Shown: one piece after another, positions 30,243 to 38,863 of the stretch | Position numbering within the stretch: the stretch's first letter is position 1 | How the letters are laid out: each line of letters opens with the position of its first letter | From: Burkholderiaceae bacterium | GTDB lineage: Bacteria > Pseudomonadota > Gammaproteobacteria > Burkholderiales > Burkholderiaceae_C | DNA length: 64,000 bases | NCBI GenBank assembly: GCA_030654805.1 | Contig: JAURWR010000069.1 | Location: 33,431-97,430 of the forward strand | Direction: 5' to 3' | Notes under the pieces: model-generated | Told to the model about the DNA's origin: nothing | Database searches by the model: none | The model's input: only the letters and a program-made list of their open reading frames with translations | Translations under genes and position numbers: made by a program

Positions 30243-30607
30243 ACGACCGACCCACCCTCGACAACACAACTTCATCCGCCCGCACCGACGACCGCCTGCG
30301 GTCGAGACTGCGCGCGCTGCAACCGCCGGCCAGCGCGGTCGATGCCCTCGGTGCCCGCGTGCTGGCGCAATGGAGTGAGCGACAGGGGGGGCAGGATGGC
30401 TCACCGCAGTACTTGGGTGGGACGGCGGGAGCGGTTTCGGGGCTCGGTCTCGGCACTTCGCATCGACGACTGCAGGCTGGCCTGGTCACCGGCCTGGTGG
30501 CCTGCGCAGTGATCACTGCCGTTGTGTGGGTACAGCGGCCGGACCCATCGCTCGACGAGTTGATGCAAGCCGATGTGCTGTCACAGATGGCCATCGGCGA
30601 GATGTGA
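30239..30607 (+). CDS. Single-pass membrane protein, candidate anti-sigma factor
   Basis: 122 residues from a GTG overlapping the sigma stop (GTGA), so translationally coupled. The N-terminal ~75 residues are cytoplasmic and polar (TDDRLRSRLRALQPPASAVD). One membrane helix (about 82-97, AGLVTGLVACAVITAVVWV) and a short external tail follow. It has no recognisable zinc anti-sigma motif; the call rests on coupling and topology. It resembles the short membrane proteins (DUF3619 type) found after such sigma factors. Confidence 0.6.
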   Translation: MNDRPTLDNTTSSARTDDRLRSRLRALQPPASAVDALGARVLAQWSERQGGQDGSPQYLGGTAGAVSGLGLGTSHRRLQAGLVTGLVACAVITAVVWVQRPDPSLDELMQADVLSQMAIGEM

Positions 30608-30682
30608 CGGGCGGCCGGGGAGGCGTTCTGGCATCGGCCTTGCTGGGCAGGTAGTGCCACGCACCAACCGAGAGCCGAACCC

Positions 30683-31033
30683 ATGCCCACAGGCCGTGTC
30701 TTCCACAGCGCCGAACATTTTCAGCCCTCCGCCGGCGAGCCGATCCGCAGCGTCATGACCGAGTCGCCCGACGCCGTCGTCGTTGCCTGGCACGTCCAGC
30801 CCGGGCAGACCATCGCCGCCCATCGGCACCCGCAGGGACAGGACACCTGGACCATCCTTTCGGGCAGGGGTCAATATCAGGTGGACTCCGAGGGCCACAC
30901 CGAGAGCATCCGCGAGGGCGATGTGGTCGTCGCCACAACGGGTCAAGTCCACGGCGTGCACAACGACTCCGACGAGCCGCTGGTTTTCATTTCGGTGGTG
31001 GCGCCAGCTGATGCGGGTTATCACCCCCTCTGA
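30683..31033 (+). CDS. Cupin-domain protein
   Basis: 116 residues, one cupin barrel. Motif 1 is HPQGQDTWTILSGRGQ with metal ligands His-His-type (IAAHRHPQGQD); motif 2 is VATTGQVHGVHND. The metal-binding residues are kept, so it probably binds a divalent metal, but small cupins range from sugar-modifying enzymes to sensors and no substrate can be inferred. It lies alone between the sigma unit and the sox genes. Confidence 0.8.
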   Translation: MPTGRVFHSAEHFQPSAGEPIRSVMTESPDAVVVAWHVQPGQTIAAHRHPQGQDTWTILSGRGQYQVDSEGHTESIREGDVVVATTGQVHGVHNDSDEPLVFISVVAPADAGYHPL

Positions 31034-31148
31034 AATCCTCGGTCCACGCTGACCCCACAGGCGACAGGAACCCCAAGCCGGCGCATGATCGCTGAACCGA
31101 ACGGACGACATGGCCTGTCGTTCGTGCCGCGCCCGAAAGGAGCCGATC

Positions 31149-32015
31149 ATGTCTTTCTTTGTCCCCACGCCTGCCGCTCTGCGCAGCCGCCGCATCCTGC
31201 TCGCTTGCGCGCTCGCTGCGGGCCTGACACCGCTGATTGCTCGCGCTGGCTCCGAAGTCGCCGAAAACGCCGACAACGAGCGCTGGCAGATGTTGCGCAA
31301 GTCGCTGTTCCCCGACCGCGCGATCTCCGAAGACGCAGCCGACATCGTTGAACTGGACACCCCAACTCGTGCATCGGATGCCGCAGTGGTGCCGATCGCC
31401 TTTCGCACGCGCTTGGTGCAATCTCCCGGCAACTACATCAAGAAGGTGTACCTGGTCATCGACCGCAACCCTTCGCCGATGGGCGCCACCTTCAGCTTCA
31501 CGCCCGAGAGCGGCCGCGCCGAAATCGAAACCCGTGTTCGGATCGAGGAATACACCCACGTTCGCGCCATCGCCGAGATGAACGACGGGCGACTGTTCAT
31601 GCACGCCCGCTTCGTCAAGGCATCAGGCGGCTGCTCGGCCCCGGCCGGCAAGGACCTGCAAGCGGCACTGGCCAACGCCGGGCGCATGAAGCTGCGCATC
31701 GAGGGCGATGTGGTGCTCGGGCGACCGACGCTGGCGCAACTGTCGATCAGTCACCCGAACGTGTCGGGGCTGGCCATCGACCAGGTTTCGCGACTGGCCC
31801 CACCGCCGCACTATGTGCGCAGCATCGAGGTGGCCTATGCCGGCAAACCGGTGCTGAGCGCCGACGTCGATTTCACGATCAGCGAGAACCCGAACGTGCG
31901 CTTCTACTTCGTACCGAAGGAGGCGGGCCAATTGACGGTGAAAGTGATCGACAGCAACGACGCGAAGTTCGAGAAATCGCTGGCCGTGGCGCCGGGCCAA
32001 CGCACCGATGCATGA
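31149..32015 (+). CDS. SoxYZ-like fused sulfur-carrier protein
   Basis: 288 residues. After a signal peptide (about 1-30, ending ARA) comes a SoxY-like domain (WQMLRKSLFPDRAISED ... RVRIEEYTHVRAIAEM) ending in KASGGC, with Cys162 matching the substrate-carrying Cys of SoxY. A SoxZ-like domain follows (ISHPNVSGL ... RSIEVAYAGKPVLSADVDFT ... GQLTVKVIDS). In classic Sox systems SoxY and SoxZ are separate and the Cys lies at the extreme C-terminus in GGCGG; here it is internal. The gene overlaps soxC by eight bases. Confidence 0.85.
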   Translation: MSFFVPTPAALRSRRILLACALAAGLTPLIARAGSEVAENADNERWQMLRKSLFPDRAISEDAADIVELDTPTRASDAAVVPIAFRTRLVQSPGNYIKKVYLVIDRNPSPMGATFSFTPESGRAEIETRVRIEEYTHVRAIAEMNDGRLFMHARFVKASGGCSAPAGKDLQAALANAGRMKLRIEGDVVLGRPTLAQLSISHPNVSGLAIDQVSRLAPPPHYVRSIEVAYAGKPVLSADVDFTISENPNVRFYFVPKEAGQLTVKVIDSNDAKFEKSLAVAPGQRTDA

Positions 32016-33351
32016 GGGCTTCGCGCCCGCCTTGAATGACCGGCCCGGCGATCAGCCAGACGATCTGATTCCGGTCGCTGGCGGCGGCCTGCTGCACCGG
32101 CGTGCGCTGCTTCGTCGCGGTCTCGTGTTCGCCAGCGCCACGAGCGCCGCCACGCTGACCGCTCGTGCAGACGCGGCTGGCTCGACGGTCGATGCCGTTG
32201 TTGAGAACGCCTCGGGCGAATTCCCTGCGTGGATGCGCACCCCGGGCGCACCGTTCAGCACCTACGGTCAGCCGTCCAAACACGAGAACCAGGTCGTGCG
32301 GCGCATCGGCGCCAACCGGCTTGCGCCGGGCAACGGCGTGTCGTGGACCCCGCTCGAAGACCTCGAAGGCTTCATCACGCCGACCGGCCTGCACTTCGAA
32401 CGCCACCACAACGGCGTGCCCGAGATAGACCCGGCGCGCCACGCGCTGACGATCCACGGGCGGGTGAAACAACCTCTGACCTTCAGCGTCGCCGACCTGC
32501 TGCGCTACCCGATGCGATCGCACCTGATCTTCATCGAGTGCGGCGGCAACAGCAACGCCGGCTGGCACACGGTGCCGATCCAGCGACCGGTGGGCTCGTT
32601 CCACGGCATGGTCTCGTGCAGCGAATGGACGGGGGTGCCGCTGTCGCTGCTGCTTGCTGAGGCCGGCCTCGAACCTGCGGCCACGTGGGCGGTGGCCGAA
32701 GGCGCCGACGCAATCGCGATGAACATCAGCCTGCCGGTGAGCAAGCTGATGGACGACTGCATCGTCGCGCTGTACCAGAACGGTGAACGTCTGCGACCCG
32801 AGCACGGCTACCCGATGCGGTTGATCGTGCCGGGCTGGGAAGGCGTGCTCAACGTCAAGTGGCTGCACCGGCTCGAACTGACCGACCAGCCGGTGATGGC
32901 GCGCAACGAGACCGCCAAGTACACCGAGCTGCAACCCGACGGCAAGGCGCGGCAATTCACCTTCGTGATGGAAGCCAAGTCGCTGATCACGTCGCCGTCG
33001 CACGGTCAGCATCTGGGCGCTGCGGGCTACTACCAGATCAGCGGCTTGGCGTGGAGTGGACGCGGCCGAATTCGCCGGGTCGAGGTGTCGGCTGACGGCG
33101 GAAAGACCTGGGCCGACGCTGCGCTGCAGGACCCCGTGCTTCCGCGCTGCCTGACGCGCTTTCGCGCGCCGTGGCAATGGTCGGGACGTCCGGCCGTCCT
33201 GAAGAGCCGCGCCACCGACGAGACCGGTTACGTTCAACCCGAACGGCAGGCCTTGATCACGCAGCGCGGATCGAATGGTTACTTTCACTGCAACGCCATC
33301 GTCAGTTGGTCTATCGACGAAGACGGTGATGTGACGCATGTCTATGCGTGA
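32008..33351 (+). CDS. soxC: SoxC-like molybdopterin sulfite/sulfane dehydrogenase subunit
   Basis: 447 residues. A Tat-like signal (HRRALLRRGLVFASATSAA) precedes a sulfite-oxidase-fold molybdopterin domain, with the Mo-ligand Cys178 in FIECGGNSNAGWH, and a C-terminal dimerisation domain (GRIRRVEVSADGGKTWADA). With SoxD it forms the sulfane dehydrogenase that oxidises sulfur bound to SoxYZ in the periplasm. Its start overlaps the SoxYZ gene and its end overlaps soxD by 14 bases, so the three are one unit. Confidence 0.92.
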   Translation: MHEGFAPALNDRPGDQPDDLIPVAGGGLLHRRALLRRGLVFASATSAATLTARADAAGSTVDAVVENASGEFPAWMRTPGAPFSTYGQPSKHENQVVRRIGANRLAPGNGVSWTPLEDLEGFITPTGLHFERHHNGVPEIDPARHALTIHGRVKQPLTFSVADLLRYPMRSHLIFIECGGNSNAGWHTVPIQRPVGSFHGMVSCSEWTGVPLSLLLAEAGLEPAATWAVAEGADAIAMNISLPVSKLMDDCIVALYQNGERLRPEHGYPMRLIVPGWEGVLNVKWLHRLELTDQPVMARNETAKYTELQPDGKARQFTFVMEAKSLITSPSHGQHLGAAGYYQISGLAWSGRGRIRRVEVSADGGKTWADAALQDPVLPRCLTRFRAPWQWSGRPAVLKSRATDETGYVQPERQALITQRGSNGYFHCNAIVSWSIDEDGDVTHVYA

Positions 33352-33904
33352 ACATCCGAAGCGGCGCCACCTGTTCAGCGCATCGGTGCTCGCATCGATG
33401 GCGTTGGCGCAAGGCAACGTGGCCAGCGCCGCCGAGTCGGCCACTGGCCCGAGTCTGGGCCACGCACTGACGCCGCAGCAGGCGCAACGACAAGCATTGA
33501 ACGTGTTCCCCGACGGGCGCGGACTGCCACCAGGTCGCGGCACCGCCATCGAAGGACGAACGTTGTTCCAGCAGAAATGCGCAGGCTGCCATGGTGATGC
33601 AGGACGAGGCGCCAGCGCCGAGGAACTCGCCGGTGGCAAAGCCCCACTGACCAGCGCGTCGCCCGACAAGACCATCGGGCTGTATTGGCCCTATGCGACA
33701 ACGATCTTCGATTTCACCCGCCGCGCGATGCCGCTGAATGCCCCCGGCTCGCTCACCAGCGACGAGGTCTACGCACTGACTGCGTACCTGCTGTTCGAGA
33801 ACCGCGTGATCGGAGAGCGCGAAGAGATGAACCCCATCACCCTGCCCCGCGTGCGCATGCCGAATCGCGACGGGTTCATCGGCGTCGATGCGAAGGCGCG
33901 TTGA
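33338..33904 (+). CDS. soxD: SoxD-like c-type cytochrome subunit
   Basis: 188 residues. The signal peptide (cleavage near AASA, about residue 30) leads one cytochrome c domain with heme motif CAGCH (Cys81, Cys84, His85) and a distal Met candidate in RRAMPLN. It is shorter than diheme SoxD proteins of Paracoccus and corresponds to the single-heme form. It transfers electrons from SoxC to the respiratory chain. The start is either 33338 or the in-frame ATG six bases later. Confidence 0.88.
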   Translation: MSMREHPKRRHLFSASVLASMALAQGNVASAAESATGPSLGHALTPQQAQRQALNVFPDGRGLPPGRGTAIEGRTLFQQKCAGCHGDAGRGASAEELAGGKAPLTSASPDKTIGLYWPYATTIFDFTRRAMPLNAPGSLTSDEVYALTAYLLFENRVIGEREEMNPITLPRVRMPNRDGFIGVDAKAR

Positions 33905-33963
33905 CAGCAACCGCAAGCGGAAACCGGGTCGACTCGACTGCGTCCTGCAACGGGTATGCTTGG

Positions 33964-35109
33964 ATGTTTTGCTTTCCCGCACGCTACACCGTGACCGCAA
34001 CCGCAACACTTGACGAGCCTGCTCCGGGCACCACACCCGCCTCGGCGAACGACGTCGCCCTACAGGACAGCGCCCGCGCTTTGATCGGCGATCTGTTCCG
34101 CCGCTCTCCAGCCCTCTACTGGATCGATTTGCTGCTGAGTGCAGGGACGGCCTGGGTGCTGACGGCGATCTACTTCACGGCGCCAGCCTGGAGCGCGCTG
34201 CAGATTGCGGCGTTTCTGGTTGCCACGTTCCTGTTCTTCCGTGCGGGCACCTTCATCCACGAGATCGTCCACATGCCGGGCGGGCAGATGGAAGGTTTCA
34301 AGCGCACCTGGAACCTGCTGCTGGGCATACCTTTCCTGATGCCATGGGTTTTGTACCGCAACCACATCGAGCACCACAACCACCGGCATTTCGGGACGCC
34401 TGCGGACGGCGAGTACCTGCCGCTGGGCTCGTCACCCCTCATAGAAATCTTGAAGTACCTGGCACAGGCGCCGCTGCTTCCGCTGTTCATGATGGTGCGA
34501 TTCGGCATCCTCGGGCCCGCCTCCTGGCTGCACTCGGGCCTGCGCGAGTGGGTGCTGACCCGTGCGTCCGCTGCGGTGTCGAACCCCTACTACAGCAAGC
34601 GCTTTCCCAAGCGTGACGAGGCCCATCTGCGGACGGTCGAGGTGCTGTGTTTCGCATACATCATCGTGGTCGCCACGTTGCTGTGGCGCGGATCAATCAG
34701 TCCATCGCACTTTTTCATGGGCTACCTGCTGCTCGCCTTCACGCTGGGCCTGAACTGGGTTCGCAATCTGGCCGCGCACCGCTATGTCAACGGGGGCGAT
34801 CGCATGACGATGGCCGAGCAGGTCGCCGAGTCGATCAACATCACCGGCCAGACTTGGCTCACCATCGCCATGTTCCCGGTCGGGCTGCGTTACCACGCGC
34901 TACACCACCTGTTTCCCGGCGTGCCTTACCACCACCTGGGCGAGGCGCATCGACGCTTGATGCAGGGACTGCCACCCGACGCGATCTACCGGAGTTGCAA
35001 CCGCACGAGCTTCTTCTCGGCCGTGCGCGAGTTGTGGCAATCGGCCAGCCAGACGCCGCCGGGTCAGTCAGCGATGCGGGCGTGGGTCCCGGGCTCCGGT
35101 CGCACTTGA
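33964..35109 (+). CDS. Membrane fatty-acid desaturase / hydroxylase family protein
   Basis: 381 residues. Three His clusters of the di-iron membrane desaturase family are present: HEIVH, HIEHHNHRH and HALHHLFPG, spread among four hydrophobic segments. These enzymes desaturate or hydroxylate acyl or sphingoid chains. The ATG at 33964 was used, though a GTG at 33991 is possible. The C-terminus abuts the lipid-kinase gene, and the downstream locus is lipid-related, so a long-chain base or ceramide may be the substrate (inference). Confidence 0.85.
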   Translation: MFCFPARYTVTATATLDEPAPGTTPASANDVALQDSARALIGDLFRRSPALYWIDLLLSAGTAWVLTAIYFTAPAWSALQIAAFLVATFLFFRAGTFIHEIVHMPGGQMEGFKRTWNLLLGIPFLMPWVLYRNHIEHHNHRHFGTPADGEYLPLGSSPLIEILKYLAQAPLLPLFMMVRFGILGPASWLHSGLREWVLTRASAAVSNPYYSKRFPKRDEAHLRTVEVLCFAYIIVVATLLWRGSISPSHFFMGYLLLAFTLGLNWVRNLAAHRYVNGGDRMTMAEQVAESINITGQTWLTIAMFPVGLRYHALHHLFPGVPYHHLGEAHRRLMQGLPPDAIYRSCNRTSFFSAVRELWQSASQTPPGQSAMRAWVPGSGRT

Positions 35110-35165
35110 ACGCGCGCGTGTCCGGGCTGGAGTCACCGGTCCGAGCGGTCGCAGCCGAGGCGCAG

Positions 35166-36113
35166 ATGCCGCCGTGCCTGATCGTCAATCCGCGCAGCTT
35201 CAGCGCGTCTCGGGGGCTGGCGGCATCGGCGTCGGCGCTGGCGCTGTCGCAAGGTGCCGAGGTGGTGACCGTGGACGGGCCGGCATCGTTGCGCGCCGCC
35301 GTCGAATCCATTCTGGCGCGACGCCAGCGCACGGTCATGATGCTGGCCGGCGATGGCACCGTTTGCGCCATCGTCGATCAACTGTCGAATCTGCTGCCTG
35401 GCGCGTGGACACCCGACTTGCTGATCCTGCCGGGCGGACGCACCAATCTGACGGCAGCCGATCTGGGAACCGGAGGTCATGCGCTGGCCACATTAAAGCG
35501 AGCGCTCTCGAATACCGCCGACCCACGTCGGCGCTCGGTCGTCGAGGAACGCTGCGCGTTGCGCATCGAGCAGTCGCCGGCACCGGCACGCCACGGATTC
35601 TTCCTCTCCGCCGCCCTGATCGACAGCGCGACACGTCAGTGCCACCAGCGGCGCACCGATCGCGATGAGCACGGCGCCCTGACCACCTTGAGCTACCTGC
35701 TGAAACTCGGCGTGCTTGCGCTCTTCGGCCGGTCCGGGCTGGAGTGTCCGACGCTGAGTGTCGATGCAGGAGAGCGTGGCACCCAGCAGGGGCGCGTCCG
35801 TCTTCTGATGGCCACCACGCTGATGCACCGCAAGGGCCTCTTCAATCCCTATGCACCGCGCGGCCAGGGCGATGTACGAATGATGTCCGTGAGCCGTGAC
35901 GCCCCCGGCGTCTGGCGCTCACTGCCACGGCTGCTGACCGGGCGTTACTCGAAGGCGATGAACGCCGAGAAAGGCTACCTCAGCGGACGCTGCGAGCACG
36001 TTCAGATCACCGGCCTCACCGGCTACATGCTCGACGGCGAGCCTTTCGACGCCGATCCCACCCGGCCGGTCACGATCACGGCAGGCCCGCGACTGCGCTT
36101 CCTGAAGCCATGA
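35166..36113 (+). CDS. Diacylglycerol/ceramide-kinase-like lipid kinase
   Basis: 315 residues from the ATG at 35166 (in-frame TTG 35106 and GTG 35118 could extend it). The lipid-kinase fold is shown by LIVNPRSFSASRG at the start, the nucleotide loop LAGDGTVCAIVDQL (family norm GGDGT) and LPGGRTNLTAADLG (family norm GTxND). The C-terminal beta domain ends VTITAGPRLRFLKP. Diacylglycerol, sphingosine and the bacterial ceramide kinase CpgB share this fold. The ABC-transporter start overlaps its stop. Confidence 0.78.
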   Translation: MPPCLIVNPRSFSASRGLAASASALALSQGAEVVTVDGPASLRAAVESILARRQRTVMMLAGDGTVCAIVDQLSNLLPGAWTPDLLILPGGRTNLTAADLGTGGHALATLKRALSNTADPRRRSVVEERCALRIEQSPAPARHGFFLSAALIDSATRQCHQRRTDRDEHGALTTLSYLLKLGVLALFGRSGLECPTLSVDAGERGTQQGRVRLLMATTLMHRKGLFNPYAPRGQGDVRMMSVSRDAPGVWRSLPRLLTGRYSKAMNAEKGYLSGRCEHVQITGLTGYMLDGEPFDADPTRPVTITAGPRLRFLKP

Positions 36114-37885
36114 CCGCCGCCGACAAGCAGAGCCTCACGTCCGGACGAAGCCGCGCGCTTCCAATGATCCGCGCCTTCGTTCGGGCCTACCCCGGACGCA
36201 GCGCGGCAGCACTCGGTGCGGTCTTCTTGGCTGGCTTGATGGACGGGTTGGGCCTGTCGATGCTGCTCTCGATGCTGTCCTTCGCCACACGCACCGACAA
36301 GCACGAGCCCTCGATGCCGGAGCAGTTCGCCTTGCGCGTGGCCGAGTTCATCGGTCTGCAACCGAGTGCGCCGGTGCTGCTGGCGCTCGCAACGGCGCTG
36401 ATCGCCATGAAGGCCGTGCTGTCGCTGGCGGCCAATCGGCAGGTGGGCTACACCGTAGCCAACATCGCCACCGATCTGCGGCTGTCGCTGATCCGCTCGG
36501 TGCTGTCGGCACGCTGGTCTCACTACCTTCAGCAGTCGGTCGGTCGCCTGTCCAACGCCGTCTCCACCGAAGCTCAACGCGCTTCCGAAGCCTTCCAGTG
36601 CAGCGCCGAGATGGCCGCGATGCTGCTCAATTCGATGATCTATCTGGTCATCGCGCTGTCGATTTCCTGGCAGGCAGGGCTGGCCACCGCAGTCGCCGGC
36701 GCCGTGTTGCTGGCGGTGCTGCATACGCTGGTCCGCACGTCCTTGCACGCCGGACGGCAGCAGACCGTGCTGCTGAAGTCGCTGCTGTCGGTGATGGGCG
36801 GGCAACTGGCTGCGGCCAAGGCACTCAAGGCGATGGCCCGCGAAGACCATGTGGATGCGCTGCTCGCCGACCAGACCAAGGCGCTGCGGCGGGCGCTGCG
36901 GCGACAGGTCACGAGCAAGGAGGCGATGAGCGCCCTCCAGGAACCGCTGCTGGCGATCCTGGTCGGCCTCGGCTTCTACTTCAGCCTGATCATCCTGAAA
37001 CTGCCGCTCGCCGAAGTGCTGGTCATGCTGCTCCTGCTCGCACGCACGGTGAGCTACCTGTCGAAGGCGCAGCGCGCCTACCAACAGGTCGTCGTACGCG
37101 AGAGCGCCTACTGGTCGCTGATGGAGAACATCGCTGCGGCCCGTGCCGAGGTCGAGCCTCGTGGTGGACAGCAGTCCGTGAAGCTCGTCGAGGGCATCCG
37201 ATTCGAAGACGTGAGCTTCGGTCATGGCGAGCGTCGCGCCATCGTCGAGCACGGCACGTTCGACATTCCCGCTCAGCAGTTGACGGTCATCGTCGGCCCT
37301 TCGGGCGCGGGCAAGACCACGCTGCTGGATCTGGTCGTCGGGCTGCTTCGACCGGATGCCGGCAGGATCCTCGTCGACGGCGTGCCACTCGGCGATCTGG
37401 AACTGCGCCAGTGGCGACGCCAGATCGGCTACGTGCCGCAGGAATCGGTCATGGTCGACGAGTCGATCGCGTACAACGTGGCCCTCGGCGAGGTCGATCT
37501 CAGCGACGACCAGATCCGTGCAGCCTTGCGCGCCGCCGATGCACTCGATTTCGTCGAGGCCCTGCCCGAGGGATTGCAGACACGTGTCGGCGAAGGCGGA
37601 TCACGGCTCTCCGGCGGACAGCGACAGCGGCTGGCCATCGCGCGTGCGCTGGTGCATGAACCGCGCTTGCTGATCCTCGACGAAGCCACCAGCCACCTCG
37701 ACCCCGAGGCCCAGGCCGCCGTGATCGAGACCGTCAGGCACCTCAAGGGCCGGTTGACGATCCTCGCCGTCGCGCATCAGGACCTGTTGATCCAGGCCGC
37801 CGACCGCATCTACCGGCTGGCCGACGGTCAAATCAGCGAACTGCACAGGCAGAACAACGAAGCCAGTCTCCCGGTGCGCGGCTGA
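36110..37885 (+). CDS. ABC exporter, fused permease-ATPase (MsbA-like)
   Basis: 591 residues. A six-helix exporter membrane domain (about 20-320) is followed by an ATPase domain with Walker A GPSGAGKTT (residues 396-404), signature LSGGQRQRLAIARAL, Walker B LLILDEATSHLD and the switch His in VAHQ. It acts as a homodimer, probably flipping a lipid or glycolipid across the inner membrane. It is translationally coupled to the lipid kinase (ATGA) and directly abuts the acyltransferase-like gene, so the substrate is probably a product of this locus. Confidence 0.9.
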   Translation: MTAADKQSLTSGRSRALPMIRAFVRAYPGRSAAALGAVFLAGLMDGLGLSMLLSMLSFATRTDKHEPSMPEQFALRVAEFIGLQPSAPVLLALATALIAMKAVLSLAANRQVGYTVANIATDLRLSLIRSVLSARWSHYLQQSVGRLSNAVSTEAQRASEAFQCSAEMAAMLLNSMIYLVIALSISWQAGLATAVAGAVLLAVLHTLVRTSLHAGRQQTVLLKSLLSVMGGQLAAAKALKAMAREDHVDALLADQTKALRRALRRQVTSKEAMSALQEPLLAILVGLGFYFSLIILKLPLAEVLVMLLLLARTVSYLSKAQRAYQQVVVRESAYWSLMENIAAARAEVEPRGGQQSVKLVEGIRFEDVSFGHGERRAIVEHGTFDIPAQQLTVIVGPSGAGKTTLLDLVVGLLRPDAGRILVDGVPLGDLELRQWRRQIGYVPQESVMVDESIAYNVALGEVDLSDDQIRAALRAADALDFVEALPEGLQTRVGEGGSRLSGGQRQRLAIARALVHEPRLLILDEATSHLDPEAQAAVIETVRHLKGRLTILAVAHQDLLIQAADRIYRLADGQISELHRQNNEASLPVRG

Positions 37886-38803
37886 ATGGACCTGGGCCTG
37901 CAATTGCGGCGCGCACAGCGTCGGCTCACCTACCTGGGCTACCGAACGCTGCTGCGCTCGATCGGCTTCAAGCGGGCACGCTCGCTCGGCAGCTGGTCCG
38001 GCGCACTGCAATTCCATCTGTTCTGGCGCAAGCGCTGGCGCCTGCAACGCGACATCGCGCAGGTTCTGGGACACACAGCCGAAGACCCGTGCATCCGGGC
38101 GCTGCTGCGTGAGGCCTACCGGGTGAACAACGGTGCAGCACTCGAAATCATGGCCATGTTCGACCGCCGCCAGGATGAGCGCGATCTGGTCTCCCGCTGC
38201 GAACTCGACGGCCTGGAGCATCTGAGCGAGGCGATGGCTGCGGGGCGCGGCGCGATCCTGCTGGCCACCCACGCGGGCAATGCACTGCTGGCGACGATCC
38301 GCCTCGCGCAGGCGGGCTGGCGAGTCAGCGTCGTCTACCGCGATGCACGGATGATGTCTGAAGGCTTCTTCCAGGAGGGACTGGAGCAGTACGGCATCCA
38401 GGCCATCCTGGCCAACGGAGGCATCCGCGCGTACGGGCAGATGCTGACGGCGTTGAAGCAGGGGCGCATCGTGTTCGTGATGATGGATCAGGGCGTGAAG
38501 CAGGCCGAGGACGGTCTGATGCAGCGATTTCTGGGCAAGGACCTGCCGATGTCCGCCGGTCCGGCGCAGCTGGCCCGTGCATCGCGATCACCGGTGCTGC
38601 CCCTGATCACGACAGCGGCCACGCCGGCGTGGCGATTCACGGTCCAGCCACCAGTGGCACTCACCGGAGGAACCCTTGAATCCGATGTCGAACTCCTGGT
38701 GCGCGTGACCGAACGGCAGATCCTGCAGGCGCCGCAACTCTGGAGCTGGCATCACAGACGGTGGGGAAAATCGCCTTTGGTGGCATCGGCGTCGCACCAG
38801 TAA
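37886..38803 (+). CDS. LpxL/HtrB-like acyltransferase homologue lacking the usual catalytic acid
   Basis: 305 residues of lysophospholipid/lipid A acyltransferase type. The pattern around GRGAILLATHAGNALLATIR matches the catalytic block of LpxL/LpxM, whose motif is His-x4-Asp/Glu. Here His129 is present but the residue five later is Leu134. Other parts match (VVYRDARMMSEGFFQ; FVMMDQGVK in place of the usual DQ motif; FLGKDLPMSAGPAQLARAS). It starts right at the ABC-transporter stop. It is either a divergent enzyme using another residue or a non-acylating paralogue. Confidence 0.75.
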   Translation: MDLGLQLRRAQRRLTYLGYRTLLRSIGFKRARSLGSWSGALQFHLFWRKRWRLQRDIAQVLGHTAEDPCIRALLREAYRVNNGAALEIMAMFDRRQDERDLVSRCELDGLEHLSEAMAAGRGAILLATHAGNALLATIRLAQAGWRVSVVYRDARMMSEGFFQEGLEQYGIQAILANGGIRAYGQMLTALKQGRIVFVMMDQGVKQAEDGLMQRFLGKDLPMSAGPAQLARASRSPVLPLITTAATPAWRFTVQPPVALTGGTLESDVELLVRVTERQILQAPQLWSWHHRRWGKSPLVASASHQ

Positions 38804-38863
38804 CCTGGCTTAAGTTTCACAACAGGTCGCTAGGATGAAATCGCCAAAACAGCACGGCGACTT

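Noticed and set aside
37886..38803. Calling this gene lpxL/htrB lipid A acyltransferase
   Set aside because: The catalytic acid is missing and no lipid A genes are near it; only family-level similarity is claimed.
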